This document shows positions 13,480 through 20,482 of a stretch of DNA of 20,855 bases, one piece after another. The notes beneath the pieces were generated by a model that saw only the letters and a program-made list of their open reading frames with translations, made no database searches and was not told the origin of the DNA. Made by a program: the position numbers and the translations under genes. The first letter of the stretch is position 1. Every line of letters begins with the position of its first letter. The DNA lies in assembly GCA_018818465.1 (NCBI GenBank), contig JAHIRU010000062.1, positions 1 through 20,855 on the forward strand, read 5' to 3'. The DNA is from Nanobdellota archaeon. GTDB taxonomy: Archaea; Aenigmatarchaeota; Aenigmatarchaeia; QMZP01.

Positions 13480-14320
13480 AACCACTCAAAGGTTTCCATT
13501 CCTTTATGGCTTTTTCGTATCTTTCTGGTGTACCTGTATCAAACCATTGGCCGTCAAATGGAAAACCGAATAAATTATTGTCTTTTGCGAGTTTTGGAAA
13601 AACATCTTTCTCCAGCATGGAATGCCCGTCTGGTATCAATTCAATAATTTTAGGATCAAGAATGTAAAGGCCTGCGTTAATGAAATTTGATGGCGGGTTC
13701 TCTGGTTTTTCTATAAACTCCAGAATTTTGTTGCCAGTTAGCCTGGCCACGCCATAACTGCTTGGATTGTCAACAGCAGCAAGCGCTATTGTTGCCAGAT
13801 TGCTTGATTTCTTATGCACCTCGTACATGGCATTGAGATCCATATCTTTCAGTTCATCGCCGTTAGAAACTATGAAAGGTTCGGTTGGCAGTTTGCCTTG
13901 CTGTTGCATAAGCTTTAGCGGACCAGCTGTTCCTAAGGCATCATCTTCTTCAACGTATGTTACATTAACGCCATACTTGAATCCATTACCTATCTGCTCC
14001 TTGATCTTGTCTTTCAGGTAACCGACGCAGAGAACTATGTTGTTTATGTCATGCTTTTTGAACAGGTCAAAAATATGCTCTATCAGCATCTTGCCCTGGA
14101 CAGGCATCATGACTTTAGGGATTTCATATGTTATCGGCCTCAACCGCGTGCCCTTGCCACCACACAAAACCACAGCTGTCTTTATTCTGTCTTCTTTAAA
14201 ATGCCTTGTCAGGTAGAGCTCTATGGCGTGAGACCTGTTTCTTATGTTAATTCCATCCACTCTATTGTCTATTTTTTCAATAAGATCCTTGTCAAGAGTG
14301 AGTGTAACTCTTTCTTTCAT
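13478..14320 (-). CDS. RHH DNA-binding domain fused to sugar-1-phosphate nucleotidyltransferase
   Basis: Residues 1-42 are a CopG/Arc-type ribbon-helix-helix unit: a basic beta strand RVTLTLDKDL, a first helix, the turn, and RNRSHAIELYLTRHF. Residues 47-280 are a nucleotidyltransferase of the GCD1/mannose-1-phosphate guanylyltransferase-like type, with CGGKGTRLRPIT (53-64), IPKVMMPV, LGTAGPL, SNGDE, FINAGLYILDP and QWFDTGTPERY. It would make an NDP-hexose from NTP and hexose-1-phosphate. The base and sugar specificity cannot be told. The nucleotidyltransferase motifs look intact. It heads the pilin and coiled-coil gene run. A TATA element 26 nt upstream and no ribosome binding site imply a leaderless mRNA, and palindromes flank that promoter, so autoregulation through the RHH domain is plausible. 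Confidence 0.88.
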   Translation of the reverse strand: MKERVTLTLDKDLIEKIDNRVDGINIRNRSHAIELYLTRHFKEDRIKTAVVLCGGKGTRLRPITYEIPKVMMPVQGKMLIEHIFDLFKKHDINNIVLCVGYLKDKIKEQIGNGFKYGVNVTYVEEDDALGTAGPLKLMQQQGKLPTEPFIVSNGDELKDMDLNAMYEVHKKSSNLATIALAAVDNPSSYGVARLTGNKILEFIEKPENPPSNFINAGLYILDPKIIELIPDGHSMLEKDVFPKLAKDNNLFGFPFDGQWFDTGTPERYEKAIKEWKPLSG

Positions 14321-14323
14321 AGT

Positions 14324-14371
14324 TTGTAATACAATCTCATACTTTAAAAACCTTTTAGCTTGAATACAAGC
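14324..14371 (-). promoter_or_regulatory. Promoter with two flanking palindromes upstream of the RHH fusion
   Basis: The minus-strand TATA TTTTTAAAG (14350-14342) is centred 26 nt from ATG 14320. Palindrome A, TTGTAATACAA (14324-14334), covers the expected start-site region. Palindrome B, GCTTG-AATA-CAAGC (14358-14371), lies immediately upstream of the TATA box. They share the half-site pattern TTG..ATACAA. Confidence 0.5.
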
Positions 14372-14400
14372 ACCGTTTAGTTGACAGATGAGAAGAAAAG

Positions 14401-14427
14401 GAGGAGTTTTATGAACTCCTCTTTTTT
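14401..14427. terminator. Hairpin with T-run between SWEET and RHH-fusion genes
   Basis: Arms GAGGAGTT (14401-14408) and AACTCCTC (14414-14421) enclose TTATG and are followed by six T on the plus strand. On the minus strand, the direction of the SWEET gene that stops at 14442, the hairpin is followed by CTTTTCTTCTC, so it probably ends that transcript. This is similar to a bacterial-style intrinsic terminator. Confidence 0.55.
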
Positions 14428-14441
14428 GCTGTAAACATTTT

Positions 14442-15047
14442 TTATTCTGTTAAATTAACTCTCTTCTCTGTGAGTTTTAAAATAAGAACTCCTGCAACTG
14501 TTGCAAACGTGAATATGTTTGCTACAATTATAGGAATGTCTTTTACCAATATGCCATGCAGAAGCCACAGGAACACGCCTGTTGTAAGCACTGAGTAAAA
14601 AGGAAGTGAAATGTCCTTTGTTTTGCGTGTTTTCCATGACTTATAAAATTGTGGAAGAACGCAAGCAGCGGTCATTATTCCGCCCATGAATCCTATCCAC
14701 ATTATAATTCCTAAAATCCTCAATACCACGGCTGCTCCGAAATAAATAACAATGAAAAGTAAAATCATTGGCTTTATTCTTTGGCTACTGTATCTAAGGA
14801 TTAGGAATACTATTATGGAATTGAATATGATAACAGCTGAATTTGCTAATATCAATACCCAATTTCCCACAGAGATTCCATACAGCAACCAGGTTAACAC
14901 ACCAGTTACAATTAGCATGTGCATTAAAAGTGACAAATCTTCAGTATTTTTTGTCTTAACACTTTTCTTAATCTGGGCGATATACGAAAATGTCGTACAA
15001 CACGCCCCAACATAACCTAGTACATATCCGATAAATACAGAATCCAT
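14442..15047 (-). CDS. Seven-TM SWEET/MtN3-type transporter (two PQ-loop repeats)
   Basis: ATG 15047 is chosen because CGGAGGA lies 8 nt before it; the longer frame to 15092 adds a polar stretch that does not fit. In the 201-residue protein two triple-helix repeats (about 5-85 and 116-192) flank one linker helix (about 94-113), the 3-1-3 layout of eukaryotic SWEETs rather than the single-repeat SemiSWEET dimers common in prokaryotes. The repeats align at YIAQIKKSVKTKNTEDLSL and VLPQFYKSWKTRKTKDISL; the first has AQ where the second keeps the PQ motif. Each repeat has a pocket-type Asn (ILANS, IIVANI). Expected role: facilitated diffusion of sugars. The divergent ugd gene gives a sugar context. 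Confidence 0.85.
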   Translation of the reverse strand: MDSVFIGYVLGYVGACCTTFSYIAQIKKSVKTKNTEDLSLLMHMLIVTGVLTWLLYGISVGNWVLILANSAVIIFNSIIVFLILRYSSQRIKPMILLFIVIYFGAAVVLRILGIIMWIGFMGGIMTAACVLPQFYKSWKTRKTKDISLPFYSVLTTGVFLWLLHGILVKDIPIIVANIFTFATVAGVLILKLTEKRVNLTE

Positions 15048-15265
15048 CGCAGTGTCCTCCGGGTTAGAAATAGATAACTCTACACAAAACACGATTACCG
15101 TTGAATGGCCTGAATTCAGAGACCTTATACACGATATCGACCTATCGCGTTATTATTGATATATGTAGAGCATGATAACGATTAGCACAAGTAACTGTTA
15201 CTAAACTGGTATAAAAGCTTTGTTTCAGCTTAAATTTATTTAAAGCAAACTGTTAAGGGATTCTC
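15048..15265. promoter_or_regulatory. 218-bp divergent promoter region between SWEET and ugd
   Basis: For ugd a TATAAAAG (15210-15217) would give a leader of about 20-30 nt that includes AAGGGA before ATG 15266; a second TATA-like TTTATTTAA (15235-15243) would make it leaderless. A 13-nt palindrome AGTAAC-T-GTTACT (15190-15202) lies 7 nt upstream of the first TATA. For the SWEET gene GTATAAGG (15130-15123, minus strand) is about 80 nt before the ATG, and palindrome CTGAATTCAG (15110-15119) falls between it and the expected start site. No gene is seen here. Confidence 0.5.
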
Positions 15266-16543
15266 ATGAAATTGGCTATAATTGGTTCTGGATACGTCGG
15301 TCTTGTTACTGCAACCTGCTTGGCTAAACAGGGACATGATGTTATATGCGTGGATATAGATGAGAAGAGGGTGGAGATGATAAACAAGAAGGAATCTCCT
15401 ATTTTTGAGCCAAGACTGAAAGAGTATCTAGAAGAATCGAATCTCAAAGCTACTGTAGATCTTGATTACGCTATGGAAAACAGTGATGTCTGTTTCGTCT
15501 GCGTGCCGACACCGTCAAACGAGGATGGTAGTGTGAATCTGGATTATGTGAAAAACGTATCCATAGCAATCGGTGAAAGATTGGCTAATAAGGGCTATTA
15601 TACAATTGTTGTAAAATCCACAATCGTTCCAGGAACAAGCGATGAAACAATTATACCAATTCTAGAAAGGGAATCTGGAAAGAAAGCTGGCGAAGATTTC
15701 GGCGTCTGCATGAATCCAGAGTTCTTGAGAGAAGGCCATGCAATACATGATTTTGAAAATCCTAACAGAATTGTCATAGGAGAGCACGACAAAAGATCAG
15801 GAGACATTTTAGCAGAATTGTATTCTGTTTACAATTGTCCTATTATTCGAACCAGCACAAAAACAGCAGAGCTATCAAAATATGCATCAAATGCTTTGCT
15901 CGCAACAAAGATAACTTTTGCAAACGAGATTGGAAACCTCTGCAAAAAGCTTGGTATAGATGTTTATGATGTCATGAAGATAGTTGGAATGGATAACCGT
16001 GTTTCAGAAAAATTCCTGAACGCAGGAATTGGTTTTGGAGGAAGCTGCTTTCCAAAAGATGTCGCTGCATTAGTAGCAAGGTCAAAAGAGCTTGGACATG
16101 AAGCCAAGGTTTTGAGCCAAGTAATCAATAGCAACAAGGAGCAGAGAATGAAGATAGTTGAATTATTGGAAAACAAAATCGGTTCATTGGAAGGCAAAAA
16201 AATAGCCATTCTTGGATTGAGCTTCAAGCCTGATACGGATGACATAAGAGATGCACCTTCTGTAGATATCATAAAAAAGCTTCAAGAAAAGGGAGCGAAA
16301 ATTTCTGCATACGACCCAAAGGCTATGGACAACGTGAAAAAGATATTCAATGAAATAGATTATGCGCAGAACGCGCAGAACGCGCTTGAAGAAGCAGATG
16401 CGTGCTTAATATTGACAGAATGGAACGAATTTAAAGACTTAAAGGATAATGACTTTAATTCAATGAAAAACCGCATAATTATAGAAGGAAGAAAGGTTTT
16501 GAATCCTGAAAATGTGAAAGATTTCGAAGGAATATGCTGGTGA
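15266..16543 (+). CDS. ugd: UDP-glucose 6-dehydrogenase
   Basis: The 425-residue protein is a full-length UDP-glucose/GDP-mannose dehydrogenase family member. It has the N-terminal NAD-binding GSGYVG (7-12), a middle domain with MNPEFLREG and KYASNALLATKI, the catalytic cysteine in GFGGSCFPKD (Cys261), and a C-terminal UDP-binding domain with LGLSFKPDTDDIRDAPS and TEWNEF. It oxidises UDP-glucose to UDP-glucuronate in two NAD+ steps. UDP-N-acetyl-mannosamine dehydrogenases are relatives, but the adjacent GalU-like gene favours UDP-glucose. ATG 15266 follows AAGGGATTCTC. A 9-bp tandem duplication (16364-16381) encodes AQNAQNA in the C-terminal domain, and a hairpin overlaps the stop codon. Confidence 0.92.
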   Translation: MKLAIIGSGYVGLVTATCLAKQGHDVICVDIDEKRVEMINKKESPIFEPRLKEYLEESNLKATVDLDYAMENSDVCFVCVPTPSNEDGSVNLDYVKNVSIAIGERLANKGYYTIVVKSTIVPGTSDETIIPILERESGKKAGEDFGVCMNPEFLREGHAIHDFENPNRIVIGEHDKRSGDILAELYSVYNCPIIRTSTKTAELSKYASNALLATKITFANEIGNLCKKLGIDVYDVMKIVGMDNRVSEKFLNAGIGFGGSCFPKDVAALVARSKELGHEAKVLSQVINSNKEQRMKIVELLENKIGSLEGKKIAILGLSFKPDTDDIRDAPSVDIIKKLQEKGAKISAYDPKAMDNVKKIFNEIDYAQNAQNALEEADACLILTEWNEFKDLKDNDFNSMKNRIIIEGRKVLNPENVKDFEGICW

Positions 16544-16563
16544 AACCTTTAGAAAAGGTTTCA
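16541..16563 (+). promoter_or_regulatory. Intercistronic hairpin starting at the ugd stop codon
   Basis: There are perfect 10-bp arms TGAAACCTTT (16541-16550) and AAAGGTTTCA (16554-16563) with a 3-nt loop. The first arm begins with the ugd TGA. The ribosome binding site CGGAGAT of the next gene follows. No T-run follows, so it is more likely an mRNA processing or translation-control element than a terminator. Confidence 0.5.
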
Positions 16564-16581
16564 TCCAAAACGGAGATAAAT

Positions 16582-17352
16582 ATGTCTGAAATAACAAAAG
16601 CTGTTGTGCCTGCTGCAGGAAAGGGTAAGAGGCTCGAACCTCTAACGCTATCTATACCAAAAGAAATGATAAGGGTTGGCACCAAGCCTGTTATAGAGCA
16701 TGTTCTGGACGGATTGAAAGCAGGCGGCATTAAAGACATTCTTATAATAACTGGCTGGAAGAAGGGCGCTATTCTGGATTATATTGGTTCTGGGGAAAGG
16801 CTGGGAATTAATGCTTACTACAGAGTGCAGGAAGAGCAGAAAGGCATTGCTCATGCAATTCATTATGCAAAAGAATGGATAGGCAAAGATGAAGATTTTG
16901 TTGTAACATACGGAGATAATTATTTCAAACCAGACAGCATCATGAAAGAGGTTTTGAAATTCCACAAAGAAAAGGGCGGTGCTGCAACTTTGGTTTTGCA
17001 TCCCATAGATGATCCAAGAAGATTCGGTGTTGTAAAAATAGATGAAGCTGGCAAAGTTGTTGGCATGATAGAGAAGCCTACATGGGAACAAGCAGAACAG
17101 TACAAATCCAATGGTGTTTACTACAACATTGCAGGAATGATAATAGTGAATGCAAAAATTTTTGAGTTCATAGAGAAAACCACACCAGGCGCAAACAATG
17201 AACTGCAGTTTACTGATTCTTTAGAGCTTATGAGAAAGGCTGGTTATCCAATGTATGGGTATGTCTTTAGTGGCCTAAGATATGACATAGGAACATTTGA
17301 ATCAATAAGATTGGCTGACAAACAGGAATGGGAGAATCAATCTAAACTCTAG
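16582..17352 (+). CDS. UTP-glucose-1-phosphate uridylyltransferase-like (GalU/RmlA family)
   Basis: ATG 16582 is used because CGGAGATAAAT precedes it; the longer frame from 16534 overlaps ugd. The 256-residue protein has the nucleotide-binding PAAGKGKRLEPLT (about 10-22) and IPKEM, then QKGIAHAIHYA, VVTYGDNYF with the metal-binding Asp, RFGVVKID, MIEKP and NELQFTDSLELM followed by RYDIGTFESIRLA. The last two stretches resemble GalU-type uridylyltransferases more than RmlA thymidylyltransferases, but the families are close. With ugd 38 nt upstream, it most simply makes the UDP-glucose that Ugd consumes. Its end overlaps the convergent epimerase gene by 11 bp. Confidence 0.82.
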   Translation: MSEITKAVVPAAGKGKRLEPLTLSIPKEMIRVGTKPVIEHVLDGLKAGGIKDILIITGWKKGAILDYIGSGERLGINAYYRVQEEQKGIAHAIHYAKEWIGKDEDFVVTYGDNYFKPDSIMKEVLKFHKEKGGAATLVLHPIDDPRRFGVVKIDEAGKVVGMIEKPTWEQAEQYKSNGVYYNIAGMIIVNAKIFEFIEKTTPGANNELQFTDSLELMRKAGYPMYGYVFSGLRYDIGTFESIRLADKQEWENQSKL

Positions 17353-18271
17353 TTCTGATCCATTCTATATGATTCTTTAATCCCTGTTCTATGCTGTACT
17401 TTGGCTCGTAACCGAGAATCTTTTTTGCTTTAGTTATATCAGCCAAAGTGTGAGAAACATCGCCTTCCTGTTTTCCTGGATATTTGATTTTGACTTTTTT
17501 ATCCATTAAAGATGATATAAGATTTACAAGATTGTTTACACTTATTCTGTTGCCGCTGCCTATATTGAAAATACCCTGACCTCTGTTAATAGCCAGCATG
17601 TTTGCCTGAACAACATCCTTGACAAAACTGAAATCCCGTGTCTGTTCTCCGTCAGCATATACCTGTATAGGCTCTCCCTTGAATATGCTTGTTATGAATC
17701 TGCACATTGCTTCATCAGGCCTCTGCCTAGGGCCGTAAACAGTGAAGTATCTTAGAGCTGCGGTCTTCAGGCCGTATACTTTTGTGAACATTTCGCAGAA
17801 CTGTTCGGCATGCAGTTTTGAAAGCCCATACGGTGCTATTGGCTTAGGCTGTGATGACTCCTTGCAGGGAAGATCAATTTCATTAACTTCGCCGTAAACA
17901 GAAGATGATGAAGCGAAAATGAATTTTTCTGCATCCCTGAACTGTTCCAATAGGTTGACTGTTCCTAGAACATTTATCTCGCAGTATTTGGTCGGATTCT
18001 CTATTGAATTTCTAACACCAGCAATAGCTGCCTGGTGGTTCACTATCTCTATATCCTTTACTGTTTTGAGAAGCTCCTTATCTAGAATTGATCCATTCAA
18101 AAACCTGAAACTCTTATGCTTTTCCAGTTCTTTCAAGTTTTGTTTTTTTAGCTCTTCAGAATAATAAGGATCAAAATTATCAATGCCTATAACATCATGC
18201 CCTTCAGCAAGCAGTTGTTCTGCTATATGTGATGCTATGAAACCCGCGCAACCGGTAACTAGTACAGCCAT
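17342..18271 (-). CDS. NAD-dependent UDP-sugar 4-epimerase (UDP-GlcUA or UDP-Glc type)
   Basis: The 309-residue protein is an extended short-chain dehydrogenase/reductase. It has the Rossmann motif TGCAGFI (6-12), IDNFDPYYSEELK, SSSSVYGE (121-128), the catalytic pair Tyr148 and Lys152 in YGLSK, FTVYGPRQRPDEAM, and GEQTRDFSFVKDVV. AGVRNSIENP and the RPDEAM stretch resemble UDP-glucuronate 4-epimerases, and Ugd nearby would supply UDP-GlcA to make UDP-GalA; UDP-glucose/galactose epimerase is the alternative. A TATA-like element at 18290-18300 is 19-29 nt from ATG 18271 with no ribosome binding site, so it seems leaderless. It is convergent with the uridylyltransferase gene. Confidence 0.85.
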   Translation of the reverse strand: MAVLVTGCAGFIASHIAEQLLAEGHDVIGIDNFDPYYSEELKKQNLKELEKHKSFRFLNGSILDKELLKTVKDIEIVNHQAAIAGVRNSIENPTKYCEINVLGTVNLLEQFRDAEKFIFASSSSVYGEVNEIDLPCKESSQPKPIAPYGLSKLHAEQFCEMFTKVYGLKTAALRYFTVYGPRQRPDEAMCRFITSIFKGEPIQVYADGEQTRDFSFVKDVVQANMLAINRGQGIFNIGSGNRISVNNLVNLISSLMDKKVKIKYPGKQEGDVSHTLADITKAKKILGYEPKYSIEQGLKNHIEWIRTRV

Positions 18272-18293
18272 ATTTACGCATTAGGCATTAGAT

Positions 18294-19796
18294 TTAAATT
18301 GATTCCATCAAATCAGCCAGCCTGTAAACGTAAACGTAGTGATAAATTTCATTTTTTCTCATTTCTTCAAAATCTTCTATCAGTCCTGGATTCGCTATTG
18401 CAGGATCGAACAGGGTTGCGGTGTTATCGATCTTTTTAGCAGGTTCGAATGAATTCACAATTTTATGCGCCAATTCATTGTACTGCAGTGCGCGGTAATC
18501 AAGTATCAAATGCGAATAGCCTTCATTATACAGCTTCTCTAATTTGATTTCGCTGTTATTCAGATTGTCAAAAAATACAACAGGCAGTGGTTTTTCGTTT
18601 GAATAATACTGAAATATTCCTAGCTGAGATACTATGACTCCTTGTCCACCATCAAGCCTTACAAATTCAGCAGCATCTCTATAGGCTGTTGAGCTTGATG
18701 CAACAGTATCATATGAAGCGTAAAGGCTTGTTATTGCAAGCAGCAAAACAGCAACCAAAAACAGCTTGTTTCCAATTTTTTTGAAATTTATATTTTTCAG
18801 CATAAACAATCCTCTTGACGCAAGAATTGCTATGGCAGGAAGCGCCATCATGAAAATTCTGTATCTTTTAAAGCCATACAAGCTGAAGAAAATCAAGATT
18901 GAAAGAGACCATATTAAAAGTATTATGTCTCCGTTTTTCCTTGATTCAAATCCTTTGAAAACGCCTAAAAGGAAAGCCAGCAAAAGTATAGGTGAACCGA
19001 GTATCACAAGCTGCTCCAAATAAAATGTTCCGTAATCCAAGCTTAATCCCGCCTGTCCAGTATTTATGCCAAACTGCACTTCAACTAAATTGGAAGGGGC
19101 AAAAAACAGGTAAGCGTTAAACACTGAAAAACAAAATACACAGACTACTGAAAATATTATCAAAAACCTTGCAAACCTTTCCTTGAATATTTTTTTGTCA
19201 AAGAAAGCTTTGTCTCTGATGGCAAAAATTAGTTCAGCGAACAATATAATAAATACAACAGCTATCGCGTTTATTCTTACCAAGAAGCAAAGGCTTGCAA
19301 AAATTCCTGCAAGCAATGCGAACATCTTGCTTGCTTTCTTTACGCTAATGAAGTAAAGAAGAATTGTCATGCTTACAAAAAATGTGGATGTTACATCTGA
19401 AAACAGCGCTCTAGAAAAATATATGTGATATTCCATTATCGCTAAAATGAAAGCAGCTAAAAGGCCTGTTTTCTCGTCAAAAAATTCCTTGCCTAGAAAA
19501 TAGACTATTAAAACTGTTAGAACTCCCAGGGCAGCTGTCACAATAAAGCCTGAATAGTCATAATTGCCGAAAAGCAGAATACCCATGACCAAGCCTGCGT
19601 TATGCAGCGGCTTTAGTCCTATGCCAAGCCACTGCCATTTTCCTTCTAAAAAAGACTCTGCTGCATCAAGGTATTCTCCTTCATCCCACTGATCTATGCC
19701 TATTTCAGTTATGTTGTAAAAACGCAAACCTATCGCTAATATTAAAATTAATATCAGCAAAAGCTTCCTGTTTTTCATGAGCTTGTCCAACTTCAT
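18294..19796 (-). CDS. GT39-type (PMT_2) polyprenyl-linked glycosyltransferase, multipass membrane
   Basis: ATG 19796 follows AGGTGATT, in which TGA is the stop of the GT2 gene; this favours it over GTG 19802. The 500-residue protein has about ten or more hydrophobic helices from residue 11 to about 350, and a first extracytoplasmic loop with IDQWDEGEYLDAAESF (about 35-50), whose acidic pair matches the catalytic site of GT-C enzymes such as protein mannosyltransferases and ArnT. The C-terminal 120 residues form a soluble outside domain. Such enzymes take a sugar from a polyprenyl-phosphate carrier and attach it to protein, lipid or glycan. The GT2 gene just upstream is a fitting source of that carrier sugar. 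Confidence 0.85.
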   Translation of the reverse strand: MKLDKLMKNRKLLLILILILAIGLRFYNITEIGIDQWDEGEYLDAAESFLEGKWQWLGIGLKPLHNAGLVMGILLFGNYDYSGFIVTAALGVLTVLIVYFLGKEFFDEKTGLLAAFILAIMEYHIYFSRALFSDVTSTFFVSMTILLYFISVKKASKMFALLAGIFASLCFLVRINAIAVVFIILFAELIFAIRDKAFFDKKIFKERFARFLIIFSVVCVFCFSVFNAYLFFAPSNLVEVQFGINTGQAGLSLDYGTFYLEQLVILGSPILLLAFLLGVFKGFESRKNGDIILLIWSLSILIFFSLYGFKRYRIFMMALPAIAILASRGLFMLKNINFKKIGNKLFLVAVLLLAITSLYASYDTVASSSTAYRDAAEFVRLDGGQGVIVSQLGIFQYYSNEKPLPVVFFDNLNNSEIKLEKLYNEGYSHLILDYRALQYNELAHKIVNSFEPAKKIDNTATLFDPAIANPGLIEDFEEMRKNEIYHYVYVYRLADLMESI

Positions 19797-19798
19797 AA

Positions 19799-20482
19799 TC
19801 ACCTAAGAAACCTTGTCTTTAAAATAATCATGTTGACTTTTACCAGGAAATATAGCTTTCTTCTGAAATTTCCTATGAAAGATTTTCCATGCTCCCTCCT
19901 CTCAACGATTATGGGAACCTCCTTCATTCTTATCCCTCTTTTTGCTGCGAGGACTATCATCTCCTGCCTGTTGGTATAGGCTTCTTTTAGTTCAAGTTTT
20001 CTCAACGTGTCTGCCTTTACCGCCCTGTAGCCGCTCTGCGAATCTGTTATCTTCTGTCCTGTCAGGAATGATATCATAAACGAGAAATATTTGTTTCCAT
20101 ATTTCCTTATGAAAGATGTTTCTGCATTCTTTCCTAAGCGCCTTGAGCCGATCACAAAATCCGCTTCTCCTTTATTTATCGGCTCTATCATCATCGGTAT
20201 TTCTTGGGGATTGTGCTGGCCGTCGCCGTCAAGGTTCACGACTATGTCCGGGTTCAGCTTCAATGCCTCTTCATAGCACCTTTTTACAGTGTAGCCCACA
20301 CCCATCCTTTTATGGTTTTTGAAAACAAGTGCGCCAGCTTTTTTTGCCTCTTCTGAAGTGCTGTCAATTGAACCGTCATCTATAACAACAGCTTCATTGC
20401 AGTATTTTAAACAGCCCTTGACAACGTTCCCTATCTTTTTCTCCTCGTTAAGCGCTGGTATTGTCGCTACTATTTTTGTCAT
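19799..20482 (-). CDS. GT2 glycosyltransferase, dolichol-phosphate sugar synthase-like
   Basis: The 227-residue protein has the GT-A layout: IPALNEEKKIG (8-18), VVIDDGSIDST (32-42), the metal-binding LDGDGQHNP (84-92), IGSRRLG, and DSQSGYRAV, the acceptor-site phrase common in DPM1/DPG synthase-type enzymes. It ends with a basic region and one weakly hydrophobic helix, without the two extra membrane helices of the larger subtype. It would move a sugar from an NDP donor to dolichyl phosphate at the inner face of the membrane. The start overlaps the end of the radical SAM gene by 35 nt, and its stop forms part of the GT39 ribosome binding site. Confidence 0.88.
   Translation of the reverse strand: MTKIVATIPALNEEKKIGNVVKGCLKYCNEAVVIDDGSIDSTSEEAKKAGALVFKNHKRMGVGYTVKRCYEEALKLNPDIVVNLDGDGQHNPQEIPMMIEPINKGEADFVIGSRRLGKNAETSFIRKYGNKYFSFMISFLTGQKITDSQSGYRAVKADTLRKLELKEAYTNRQEMIVLAAKRGIRMKEVPIIVERREHGKSFIGNFRRKLYFLVKVNMIILKTRFLR

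Noticed and set aside
15110..15119. CTGAATTCAG palindrome as an operator for the SWEET gene
   Set aside because: A single 10-bp palindrome with no second copy; kept only as part of the intergenic description.
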